Assembly: GCA_963536495.1 (NCBI GenBank)
Contig: CAUTAF010000012.1
Coordinates: 1-37,465, forward strand
Length of the DNA: 37,465 nucleotides
DNA from: CAJPPJ01 sp963536495
GTDB taxonomy: Bacteria; Bacillota_I; Bacilli_A; RF39; UBA660
Reading direction: 5' to 3'
The notes below the pieces were generated by a model, which ran no database searches, was not told the origin of the DNA, and worked only from the letters and a program-made list of their open reading frames with translations. Below, piece by piece: positions 9,047 to 16,824 of the stretch; the first letter of the stretch is position 1, and every line of letters starts with the position of its first letter. Both the position numbers and the translations under genes were made by a program.

Positions 9047-9601
9047 TTATATTTTTTTCTTGAAGTTTTTTAATATTTCTTTTAATTTAAGTTTTTCTTT
9101 ATCTTCTAAATTATTTAATATTTTCTTTAAAACTTTAGTATTTTTATCTCTATTATAAATATCTAAACATGTTCTTTTTAAATCATAAGTATTTACTTCA
9201 TTATTTGATTTTGTAATAGATTTTTTTATACCTTCTTCAAAAGTTTTAATATTAACATAGTGAAACACTAAATTCTTAGCTTTCTTTTTAATTCTATTAA
9301 CATTATAACCTTGTGGTACTGTAATAGATATATCTTTAGGTTCTACATTTATATAATTATTTAAGTAAAGTGCAGTTTCATAAGAAAAAATTATCTTTTT
9401 AGTATTTAAAGAAAGTAAATAATATATATCAATTAAATTATCGTTTTTTGTATATACACCTTGTTTAACTCTTTTAATTTTTTTATCTTTAGCCATTATA
9501 GATAATATATGACGACTTATCCCCATAGCCTCTGCTTGTTTAGTAGTGATAAAAGAATTATTTTCAAGATATTCATTAATAATAATATTTTCTATTTGCA
9601 T
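9047..9601 (-). CDS. AbiEi-type antitoxin / transcriptional regulator without an AbiEii partner
   Basis: The N-terminal winged-helix region (NNSFITTKQAEAMGISRHIL, then VKQGVYTKND) and the following IIFSYETALYL segment are typical of the AbiEi antitoxin of type IV toxin-antitoxin/abortive-infection systems, which represses its own promoter and neutralises the AbiEii nucleotidyltransferase. The C-terminal half is short and Lys-rich. I chose the ATG at 9601 (185 codons with stop): a TTGAGT-17-TATGAT promoter would put +1 about 18 nt before it, and AAAGAG lies 6 nt upstream. The longer ATG at 9637 is upstream of that +1 and has no good RBS. No AbiEii gene is adjacent on either side, so this is an orphan: a decayed pair, a solitary regulator, or an antitoxin acting in trans. 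Confidence 0.72.
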   Translation of the reverse strand: MQIENIIINEYLENNSFITTKQAEAMGISRHILSIMAKDKKIKRVKQGVYTKNDNLIDIYYLLSLNTKKIIFSYETALYLNNYINVEPKDISITVPQGYNVNRIKKKAKNLVFHYVNIKTFEEGIKKSITKSNNEVNTYDLKRTCLDIYNRDKNTKVLKKILNNLEDKEKLKLKEILKNFKKKI

Positions 9602-9625
9602 AATTATCTCTTTATTTCGTCTTAT

Positions 9626-9654
9626 ATCATACTCCATTCGTTCTTTAAACTCAA
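9626..9654 (-). promoter_or_regulatory. Putative promoter of the AbiEi-like gene
   Basis: TTGAGT (9649-9654), 17-bp spacer, TATGAT (9626-9631). Its +1 lies downstream of the ATG at 9637 and so favours the internal start at 9601. It begins directly beside the parC terminator U-tract. Confidence 0.5.
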
Positions 9655-9678
9655 GAAAAAAAGTTACTTATGTAACTT
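9654..9678 (-). terminator. parC terminator
   Basis: Stem AAGTTAC/GTAACTT (9661-9667 with 9672-9678) with a TTAT loop, followed on the minus strand by a run of seven T. The parC stop codon (9679-9677) lies in the stem edge. Confidence 0.8.
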
Positions 9679-12127
9679 ATATTTCTTTTAAAATATTATC
9701 TATATTTTTAAGTTTTAAATCTAATTGTTCAAAATCAACTTCTTTTGCTTCTATCTCTTCTTTTTCTTCTTTATACATGTCTTTTAATTCTTTTGTAAAT
9801 GAAGTTCCAGCTTGATCTAAATCTTTAATTGCAATATCGCTTACTTTAATAGTTTTTATATCTTCATCTATTAAATAAATATTATCTTTATTAGTAACAA
9901 GTAAAGCTTTAATACTATTATATTTATTAGTTTTAATTGTTCTTATTATCTTAGTACCTTTATTAGTTCTCTTAGCTTCTTTTATATCATCTAGTTTAAT
10001 TCTTTTTAAAGTACCATTATTAAATCCTATAACTATATAATTTTCTTCTTTTATTGTGTTACTACTTACTACATAATCATCTTTTTCTAGTTTTATAGCT
10101 TTAACACCTTGAGATTTTAAACCTAAAAGAGGTATTTCTTCTGTATTAAATCTTAAAGCATAATTATTAAATGTATTTAATATTATTTCTTCTTCAAGAT
10201 TATTAACATCAACTAAATTATCATTACTTCCTAATTTAATAGCAGTAAATGATTTAGAGTTTCTCTTAACTTCTAGATCTTTAACATTAATTTTCTTTAT
10301 CATACCTTTTTTAGTAGTTAATACTAAGTATTTATCTTCTTTAAAATCATCTACTAAATAAGTTCTTACTACTTTTTCATTAACTTCTAAAGTTATAATA
10401 TTACTTACATGTTTTCCTAGTTCTTTATATGAAAAGTTTGGTATTTCATGAACTGGTAAATATAAGTAATTACCTAGATTTGTAAAGACGATAAGTGTTG
10501 ATAAAGTTGTAGTTTTATAGATATTTAAGAAGTAATCGTTATCTTTTAAACTTGGTTTATCAGTAGCATTATAACTTCTTGTACTACTTCTTTTTATATA
10601 TCCATCTTTTGTAACAGATACTACTACATCTTCTTTACCAATCATATCTTTAGTATCTATTTTTATCTCTTGAACTTCATCTTCTATAAGAGTTTTTCTA
10701 GGATATCCGAATTCTTTTTTAATTCTTTTTAATTCTTCGATCATCACTTTTCTTAAAGTATCTTCTTCATTTAATATCTTATTTAGTGCTGCTATAGTTA
10801 AATTTAATTTTTTTAATTCTTCTTCAAGTTCAACTACATCTGTATTAGTTAACTTATAAAGTTGTAACATAACGATAGTTTCTGCTTGATCTATTGAAAA
10901 ATCAAATTCTTTTACTAAGTTATTCTTAGCATCACTTTTATTTTTAGATGCTCTTATTACTTTTATAACTTCATCTAAAATAGAAATACATTTTACTAAT
11001 CCTTCTACTCTATGAAGTTTAATTGAAGCATAATTTAAATCAAATTTAGTTCTTCTTATTACTACTTCTTTATAATGACTAATATATGCATCTAACATTT
11101 CAGTAATCGATAATAGTTTTGGTGTTCTATTAACTATTGCTACTGCATTATAATGAAATATTGTTTGTAATTCAGTATTTTTATATAAATAATTTAAGAT
11201 AAGTTCACTACTAGCATTTGCTTTTAATTCGATAACTATTCTTAAACCATCTTTATCAGTTTCATCTCTTACTTCTGATATTCCATCTATTACTTTACTA
11301 AGTCTTATAGTATCTATTTTTTTTACTAAATTAGCTTTATTTACTTCAAAAGGTATCTCATTAATAATTATTTTATTCTTTTCAACTTCTACTTTAGCTT
11401 TTACTACTATCTTACCTTTTCCAGTTCTATATGCTTTTTTAATCTCTTCTATTCCACATGCTATAGCTCCTGTTGGAAAATCTGGTCCTTTAATATATTT
11501 TAATAAATCTTCAAGTGTTGCAGATGGTTTTTCTATCTTCTTAATAGTTGCATCAATTACTTCTGATAAGTTATGTGGTGCAATATTAGTAGCGTAACCT
11601 GCAGATATACCATTAGATCCATTAACTAATAAGTTTGGATACTTAGCTGGTAAAACAGTTGGTTCTAAGTTAGAATCATCAAAAGTTAAAATCATTTCAA
11701 CTGTATCTCTATCTAAATCTTTTAATAACTCCTCACTTATTTTTGAAAGTCTTGCTTCTGTATAACGATATGCAGCTGGTGGATCTCCATCTATTGACCC
11801 ATTGTTTCCTTGCATATCAATATATAAAACATTTTGTTTCCAATCTTGACTCATTCTAGCCATTGCTTCATATATTGGAGTATCCCCATGAGGATGAAAT
11901 TTTCCCATGACATTACCTACTGCAGCAGCAGACTTTTTATAAGCTTTATCATAAGTATTTTTATCTTTATACATTGAAAATAAAATTCTTCTTTGAACTG
12001 GCTTTAAACCATCTCTTGCATCAGGTATTGCTCTATCTTGAATAATATATTTAGAATAAGCCCCAAATCTTTCTCCCATGATATCGGATAAGGAATATTC
12101 ATATATTTTTTTAAGTACTTCTTGCAT
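9677..12127 (-). CDS. parC: DNA topoisomerase IV subunit A
   Basis: An 816-aa type IIA topoisomerase breakage-rejoining subunit that decatenates daughter chromosomes with ParE. The N-terminal winged-helix carries the quinolone-resistance region HPHGDTPIYEAM near residues 76-87, and the catalytic tyrosine sits in AAYRYTEARL near 121. A coiled-coil gate follows and then a beta-pinwheel C-terminal domain from about residue 490. ParC rather than GyrA is favoured by KFHPHGDTPIYE, NNGSIDGDPPAAYRYTE and the adjoining parE. The position equal to S. aureus GrlA Ser80 is Thr here. The ATG overlaps the parE stop by one base (TAATG), so subunits are made by coupled translation. Confidence 0.96.
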   Translation of the reverse strand: MQEVLKKIYEYSLSDIMGERFGAYSKYIIQDRAIPDARDGLKPVQRRILFSMYKDKNTYDKAYKKSAAAVGNVMGKFHPHGDTPIYEAMARMSQDWKQNVLYIDMQGNNGSIDGDPPAAYRYTEARLSKISEELLKDLDRDTVEMILTFDDSNLEPTVLPAKYPNLLVNGSNGISAGYATNIAPHNLSEVIDATIKKIEKPSATLEDLLKYIKGPDFPTGAIACGIEEIKKAYRTGKGKIVVKAKVEVEKNKIIINEIPFEVNKANLVKKIDTIRLSKVIDGISEVRDETDKDGLRIVIELKANASSELILNYLYKNTELQTIFHYNAVAIVNRTPKLLSITEMLDAYISHYKEVVIRRTKFDLNYASIKLHRVEGLVKCISILDEVIKVIRASKNKSDAKNNLVKEFDFSIDQAETIVMLQLYKLTNTDVVELEEELKKLNLTIAALNKILNEEDTLRKVMIEELKRIKKEFGYPRKTLIEDEVQEIKIDTKDMIGKEDVVVSVTKDGYIKRSSTRSYNATDKPSLKDNDYFLNIYKTTTLSTLIVFTNLGNYLYLPVHEIPNFSYKELGKHVSNIITLEVNEKVVRTYLVDDFKEDKYLVLTTKKGMIKKINVKDLEVKRNSKSFTAIKLGSNDNLVDVNNLEEEIILNTFNNYALRFNTEEIPLLGLKSQGVKAIKLEKDDYVVSSNTIKEENYIVIGFNNGTLKRIKLDDIKEAKRTNKGTKIIRTIKTNKYNSIKALLVTNKDNIYLIDEDIKTIKVSDIAIKDLDQAGTSFTKELKDMYKEEKEEIEAKEVDFEQLDLKLKNIDNILKEI

Positions 12128-14043
12128 TATTTAAGATTCTCCTTTCCAAAATCATCTTCCATAGTAAAATCGACGTTTTCTTCTATCCAAGCTTTTCTTG
12201 GTTCTACATCTTCTCCCATTAATACAGATATTCTCTTATCTGATAACAGTTTATCTTCATTTACTACTTTAATTAAAGATCTAGTTTCAACATTCATTGT
12301 CGTCTCAGCAAGTTCTGAGGCATTCATTTCCCCAAGCCCTTTATATCTTTGTATATTTACTACTTCGTTCTTTTCAGATAAATCTGCTTTTTCTTGATCT
12401 GTATATACATAAACACTCTTCTTATTAGAAAAAGTCATCTTATAAAGAGGTGGCATAGCTATATAAAGCTTTCCATTATCTACTAAATCTTTCATAAAAC
12501 GATAGAAAAACGTAAGTAACAAACATTGTATATGACTTCCATCAAAGTCAGCATCGGTCATTATTATTATCTTATCGTATTCCATTTCATTAACATCAAA
12601 GTTAGATCCATATCCTGCTCCAATTGTATTAATGATAGTTGCTATTTCTTCATTAGCTAAGATATCAGACTCTTTTGCTTTTTCAGTATTTATTATTTTA
12701 CCTCTTAAAGGTAGTATAGCTTGATATTTTCTGTCTCTTCCACCTTTTGCTGAACCTCCAGCTGAGTTTCCTTCAACTAAAAACAATTCTTTTTTACTTT
12801 TATCTTTTGATTGAGCAGGTACTAATTTACCAGATAAAGTAAGTGATTTAGATTGAGTATTTCCTGATCTAATATTTTCTCTTGCTTTTCTAGCAGCTTC
12901 TCTTGCTTGTTTACTTTTTTGTATCTTATCGATTAAGATAGTAGCTATTTTATTATTTTCTTCTAAATAAAAAGGTAATTTTTCACTAACGACTGTATCT
13001 ACTGCACTTCTTGCAACAGGTGTTCCAAGTTTTGATTTAGTTTGACTTTCAAATTGTAAGATAGATTCAGGTATCTTAACTGATATAATTGCTGTTAAAC
13101 CTTCCCTAACATCACTTCCTTCAAAAGTTTTATCTTTAGATTTTAAAATATTATTCTTTTTAGCATATTCATTTAATATTCTAGTAAGGGACGATTTAAA
13201 ACCAAGCTCATGAGTTCCACCATCTACTGTTTTAACATTATTAACAAAAGATATGATGTTTTCAGAATAGTTTGTAGTATATTGCATTGCAATTTCTACT
13301 TCTATATCATTTTTATTTCCACTAAAGTATAAAGTATCACAAAGTACTTCTAAATCTTCATTAACAAAATTTACAAATTCTTTTAATCCATCTTCATAGT
13401 GATATAAGTTTTTCTTATCTCCATCTTCATCTATTACTTCGATAGTTATATTTTTAATTAAAAATGCTACTTCTTGCATTCTTTCAGATATAGCTGTAAA
13501 AGAAAACTTAGCATCTTTAAATATTTCTTTATCTGGAAGAAAAGTTACTGTCGTACCTGTTCTATTCGTCTTATCAAGTTTAGTTAATGGAGATAAAACT
13601 TTACCACCGTTATTAAACTCTATTTCATATTTATAACCATCTCTTTTTATTTCTACTTTTAAATAACTACTTAAGGCATTAACAACTGAAGCTCCAACTC
13701 CGTGAAGTCCACCACTAGTCTTATATCCACCTTCTTCAAACTTACCACCAGCATGTAAAATAGTATAAATAACTTCAGGTGTTGAAATACCTGATGCATG
13801 CATTCCAACTGGTACTCCTCTTCCATTATCTGAAATAGTTAATGAATTATCTTTATGAATAATAATTTTTATATAATCACCATATCCATTAGATATTTCA
13901 TCTATCGAGTTATCTATTATTTCCCATGCTAAATGATGAAGACCTCTTTTATCAGTAGAACCTATATACATACCAGGTCTTTTTCTAACCGCATCAAGAC
14001 CTTCCATTATCTTTATAGAATTTTCATCATAACTATTATTCAT
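12127..14043 (-). CDS. parE: DNA topoisomerase IV subunit B
   Basis: A 638-aa ATPase subunit. The GHKL ATPase domain shows EIIDNSIDE near residue 43, DNGRGVPVG, and GGLHGVGASVVNALS. The transducer follows, then the TOPRIM domain with EGNSAGGSAKGGRDRKYQAI and DADFDGSHI, ending with QRYKGLGEMN. QTKSKLGTPVARSAVD and LPLRGKIINTEKAK match ParE of Firmicutes more closely than GyrB. A GGTGGAG site precedes the ATG, and an extended -10 promoter lies just upstream. It is the first gene of a two-gene parE-parC operon. Confidence 0.96.
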   Translation of the reverse strand: MNNSYDENSIKIMEGLDAVRKRPGMYIGSTDKRGLHHLAWEIIDNSIDEISNGYGDYIKIIIHKDNSLTISDNGRGVPVGMHASGISTPEVIYTILHAGGKFEEGGYKTSGGLHGVGASVVNALSSYLKVEIKRDGYKYEIEFNNGGKVLSPLTKLDKTNRTGTTVTFLPDKEIFKDAKFSFTAISERMQEVAFLIKNITIEVIDEDGDKKNLYHYEDGLKEFVNFVNEDLEVLCDTLYFSGNKNDIEVEIAMQYTTNYSENIISFVNNVKTVDGGTHELGFKSSLTRILNEYAKKNNILKSKDKTFEGSDVREGLTAIISVKIPESILQFESQTKSKLGTPVARSAVDTVVSEKLPFYLEENNKIATILIDKIQKSKQAREAARKARENIRSGNTQSKSLTLSGKLVPAQSKDKSKKELFLVEGNSAGGSAKGGRDRKYQAILPLRGKIINTEKAKESDILANEEIATIINTIGAGYGSNFDVNEMEYDKIIIMTDADFDGSHIQCLLLTFFYRFMKDLVDNGKLYIAMPPLYKMTFSNKKSVYVYTDQEKADLSEKNEVVNIQRYKGLGEMNASELAETTMNVETRSLIKVVNEDKLLSDKRISVLMGEDVEPRKAWIEENVDFTMEDDFGKENLK

Positions 14044-14060
14044 ATTAAATCTCCACCAAG

Positions 14061-14069
14061 ATTATAACA
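14061..14069 (-). promoter_or_regulatory. Extended -10 promoter of parE-parC
   Basis: TGTTATAAT (TATAAT at 14061-14066) lies about 18 nt before the parE start, with the GGTGGAG site between. The -35 at 17 bp (ATGATT) is poor, as usual for extended -10 promoters. Confidence 0.65.
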
Positions 14070-14107
14070 TAATTATCAAGTAAAATCATAGTTACAACAA
14101 AGAAAAA

Positions 14108-14132
14108 AGAATTATTATTTTTTAATAATTCT
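14108..14132 (-). terminator. Terminator of hypothetical paralog A
   Basis: A 10-bp stem (14108-14117 with 14123-14132) with a 5-nt loop and a T-rich tail on the minus strand. It contains the TAA stop codon. The stem is the same as the terminator of paralog B at 14966-14990. Confidence 0.8.
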
Positions 14133-14900
14133 CTTTTTGGTCTTTTCTATTTTATAACTTTTATCTTTAATTCTATTTATTTCATCTATTATAAAACTTT
14201 TAATAAACACATAATGTTCTTGAGTTAATTCATCTAATAAAAAAGATTGTTCTAAATTTTCTAACTCTATTTCTTTTGCTTTTAAAAGAATTTGGTATAT
14301 TTTTTCATTATTTTTCTTGATATAATCTTTATCTTCGTATTCTTTTAATGCAAAATAAAAATCTCTATATTTTAAATAATTATCAATGTTATCACTATAT
14401 AAACTAATTAATTTGTTTTTTTCTATTTCAGTTTCAAAATCCTTATTTTCTAAACTATAAATACAGTTTAATTTATGAATTAGATAACTCATCTTTTGAT
14501 TATAAGAAGTATAAAATTTTTCTTCTTCATCTAAAAATTTAACAAAATTTTTTTCTTTTAATGCATCTGTTACAGAACGCAAATTATAATCATCGTCAAA
14601 TATTATATTATCTGTTAAAGTATATAATTCTCTATCATCAAACAAAACACATTTTTTTTGATAAGTATTATTTTCTTTACTAATTATTAAAAAGTTACCA
14701 TTATCTTCGATATTTAAAACTTTTCTTAAAACATCTTCTGAATAAAAAGATGTTATATTATCAATAGTTTCTAAATTATAAGAATCTATTGCTTTATTTT
14801 CTAATAAAATAACTTTTTTTAATGCAAAATTACTTATATGAATATAGTGTAATTTTTTATCTTCGTCATAATATACTAAATTATATATTTTTTTACTCAT
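14115..14900 (-). CDS. Hypothetical protein, tandem paralog A (261 aa)
   Basis: No family is recognised. The protein shares roughly half its residues with its neighbour at 14973-15761 along the whole length. Shared blocks include LETIDNITSF-SED, GNFLIISK, VLFDD, NQKM---IHKLNCIYS, ETEIEK-KLI, YLKYRDFY and the C-terminal KTKKRIIKK. It looks soluble and acidic-helical, with no signal peptide or membrane segment. The conserved core with HKLNCIYS in mid-protein may be a binding surface; that is inference. The ATG has an AGAGGT site. It has its own promoter and a terminator overlapping its stop, so each paralog is a separate unit made by tandem duplication. The 259-aa protein at 8103-8882 may be a distant relative. 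Confidence 0.8.
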   Translation of the reverse strand: MSKKIYNLVYYDEDKKLHYIHISNFALKKVILLENKAIDSYNLETIDNITSFYSEDVLRKVLNIEDNGNFLIISKENNTYQKKCVLFDDRELYTLTDNIIFDDDYNLRSVTDALKEKNFVKFLDEEEKFYTSYNQKMSYLIHKLNCIYSLENKDFETEIEKNKLISLYSDNIDNYLKYRDFYFALKEYEDKDYIKKNNEKIYQILLKAKEIELENLEQSFLLDELTQEHYVFIKSFIIDEINRIKDKSYKIEKTKKRIIKK

Positions 14901-14925
14901 TTATACCTCTTTTAAAACTTTATAT

Positions 14926-14953
14926 ATTATAATTATTTTAATAAAAAAATCAA
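14926..14953 (-). promoter_or_regulatory. Promoter of paralog A
   Basis: TTGATT (14948-14953), 16-bp spacer, TATAAT (14926-14931). The -35 and the T-run behind it match the promoter of paralog B, as expected if the promoter was duplicated with the gene. Confidence 0.72.
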
Positions 14954-14965
14954 ATGTAATAAAAA

Positions 14966-14990
14966 AGAATTATTATTTTTTAATAATTCT
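14966..14990 (-). terminator. Terminator of hypothetical paralog B
   Basis: Stem 14966-14975 with 14981-14990, 5-nt loop, T-rich tail on minus. It is identical in stem and loop to the terminator at 14108-14132 and also contains the gene's TAA. Confidence 0.8.
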
Positions 14991-15761
14991 CTTTTTAGTT
15001 TTTATTAATTCATCATTATTAAACATTATTTTATTTATTTCATCTATTATAGAATTTTTAATAATTAAATACTCATCAAAATCTATTTCATCTAAAAGAT
15101 ATAATTCTTCTAGTTCTTGTAATTCATACTCTCTTTTTTTAACAAGAAGATTATCCTCTTTACTGTCGTTATTTTTTAAATATTTTTTATCTTCATAATC
15201 TCTTACGACTAGATAAAAATCTCTATATTTTAAATAACTATCTATACTTTTTGAATAATAATTAATTAATTTTTCTTTTTCTATTTCAGTTTCATAATCT
15301 TCATTATTTATACTATAAATACAATTTAATTTATGTATAACATCTTTCATTTTTTGATTTCCACTATGATAAAAACTAGCTTCTTTATCTAAAAAACTAA
15401 CAAAATCTTCATTTTTTAAATAATTTTCTACTTCACGAAGATGATAATCTTCATCCCAAATTAAAGCATTGGTTAAAGAAAATATCTCTTCATCATCAAA
15501 TAATACATGTCTTTTATAATATTTATTATCTTTTTTACTAATTATTAAAAAATTACCTGATGTTTTTATACCTAAAACTTTTTTTATAGAATCTTCTGAA
15601 AAAAAAGATGTTATATTATCAATAGTTTCTAATTTATATTTAGAACTTTCGATATTTTTATCTAATATAGATATTTTTTTTAATAAAACGTCATTAATAT
15701 TTATATATTTAAGTCCATTTTCATCATCACAATACGCTAAACTATATATTTTTTGTGTCAT
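14973..15761 (-). CDS. Hypothetical protein, tandem paralog B (262 aa)
   Basis: The upstream twin of the gene at 14115-14900, with similar length, shared blocks throughout and the same C-terminal KTKKRIIKK. Function unknown; no signal peptide, membrane helix or catalytic motif is visible. I chose the ATG at 15761 rather than the frame's first ATG at 15818. The promoter's predicted +1 lies between the two, a GGGGG site sits 7 nt before 15761, and the two paralogs align from this Met (MTQKIYSLAY against MSKKIYNLVY). Its 22-nt leader contains TAAATGGGGGT, nearly the same as the leader of the Gre-like gene at 20693-21172. It is divergent from the glycosyltransferase, with interlocked promoters. 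Confidence 0.8.
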   Translation of the reverse strand: MTQKIYSLAYCDDENGLKYININDVLLKKISILDKNIESSKYKLETIDNITSFFSEDSIKKVLGIKTSGNFLIISKKDNKYYKRHVLFDDEEIFSLTNALIWDEDYHLREVENYLKNEDFVSFLDKEASFYHSGNQKMKDVIHKLNCIYSINNEDYETEIEKEKLINYYSKSIDSYLKYRDFYLVVRDYEDKKYLKNNDSKEDNLLVKKREYELQELEELYLLDEIDFDEYLIIKNSIIDEINKIMFNNDELIKTKKRIIKK

Positions 15762-15789
15762 TTTAAACCCCCATTTAAAATTGAAATAT

Positions 15790-15818
15790 ATTGTAACTCT
15801 TTTGACAAAAAAAATCAA
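15790..15818 (-). promoter_or_regulatory. Promoter of paralog B, interlocked with a divergent promoter
   Basis: TTGATT (15813-15818), 17-bp spacer, TACAAT (15790-15795). Its -35 lies inside the spacer of the plus-strand glycosyltransferase promoter, so the two probably compete for RNA polymerase. Confidence 0.7.
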
Positions 15819-15830
15819 ATAAGTTAATAT
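15802..15830 (+). promoter_or_regulatory. Glycosyltransferase promoter giving a leaderless transcript
   Basis: Consensus TTGACA (15802-15807), 17-bp spacer, TAATAT (15825-15830). The -10 ends 6 nt before the ATG at 15837, so the counted +1 is the A of the start codon. There is no Shine-Dalgarno in this position. Confidence 0.72.
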
Positions 15831-15836
15831 TAAGAT

Positions 15837-16796
15837 ATGAAAAATTTATCAATTTTAGTACCTGCATATAATGTAGAAAACTATATTGAAGAATGTATTG
15901 ATAGTTTACTTGATTTAGATACTAATTATGAAATAATTATAATTAATGATGGATCTACAGATAATACTAAACAAATTCTTCAAAAATATAAAAAATACAA
16001 CTATATAAAAATAATCAATCAAAAAAATATGGGAATTGCTCATACAAGAAACAATTTACTAAAAAATGCTACTGGTAAATATATTTTTTTCATTGATTCT
16101 GATGATTATATAAATAAAGAAAAATTTAATGAATTATTAAAAAAAGTAAATAATCAAGATTTAATTTTATTTAATTATAATATTTTTAATAACAATAATA
16201 AAAAAGTTAAAAAAAATATTTTTAATGAAAATTTTATAAATATTAAAAAAAATAAAGATTTCTTTTTTAAATTAATATCTAAAAGAAATGATTTATACTT
16301 ATGGACTTTTTTAATAAAAAGAGAATTAATAACTAAATCAAATATAGATTTCTTACCTTATTTATTTGAAGATTTACAATTTTTAATAAATGTTATTTAT
16401 TATTCTAAGACTATAGAATTTATAAATTTAGATATTGTAAACTATAGAATAAATAGAGAAAATCAAGTAACTAAAGTTCATAGTTATGAAAATATATCTC
16501 ATAGGATAATAATGTCTGATTTAACGATAAAACAAGTTAAAAAATATAACTTATCTAACAAACTTAAAACATTATTATTTAAAAGAATTGCTAATATCTA
16601 CTACTCTGCTATTCCATTAATTAATGATAAAACAAAAGAAGAACAAGAATTATTAAAAGATTTAATTGATAATTATAACTATATTTTAAAATATAGTAGT
16701 AAAAAAACTTTAATATTAAAAATTCTTATGAAAATAAATAAAAAATTTACTTATATATCAAGTAATACTTTTTTAAAATTATTTAAACTATACTAA
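15837..16796 (+). CDS. Family 2 glycosyltransferase
   Basis: A 319-aa GT-A fold transferase. The N-terminus is the classic LSILVPAYNVENYIEECIDS, followed by IIINDGSTDNT (nucleotide-binding Asp) near residue 37, NMGIAHTRNN, and the metal-binding DSDD in FFIDSDDYIN near 86-89. The C-terminal third, from about 200, is a helical Lys/Asn-rich region without membrane segments. GT2 enzymes of this size usually build cell-surface polysaccharide or teichoic-acid-like polymers; the sugar and acceptor cannot be read. It is a single-gene unit, convergent with sodA and sharing a bidirectional terminator. It appears to be translated from a leaderless mRNA. Confidence 0.9.
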   Translation: MKNLSILVPAYNVENYIEECIDSLLDLDTNYEIIIINDGSTDNTKQILQKYKKYNYIKIINQKNMGIAHTRNNLLKNATGKYIFFIDSDDYINKEKFNELLKKVNNQDLILFNYNIFNNNNKKVKKNIFNENFINIKKNKDFFFKLISKRNDLYLWTFLIKRELITKSNIDFLPYLFEDLQFLINVIYYSKTIEFINLDIVNYRINRENQVTKVHSYENISHRIIMSDLTIKQVKKYNLSNKLKTLLFKRIANIYYSAIPLINDKTKEEQELLKDLIDNYNYILKYSSKKTLILKILMKINKKFTYISSNTFLKLFKLY

Positions 16797-16797
16797 A

Positions 16798-16824
16798 AAA
16801 ACATCAATATTATATTGATGTTTT
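16798..16824. terminator. Bidirectional terminator between glycosyltransferase and sodA
   Basis: A 12-bp stem (16798-16809 with 16813-16824) with a TTA loop, A/T tracts on both sides. It overlaps the sodA TAA and follows the glycosyltransferase TAA directly. Confidence 0.88.

Noticed and set aside
9509..9815. Plus-strand open frames opposite the AbiEi and parC genes
   Set aside because: They are antisense to well-supported genes, are Ser/Phe/Ile-rich as expected of complements of Lys/Glu-rich coding DNA, and have no RBS or promoter.
12122..12397. Plus-strand frame opposite parE
   Set aside because: Antisense shadow of the conserved TOPRIM/C-terminal region of parE; no independent signal.
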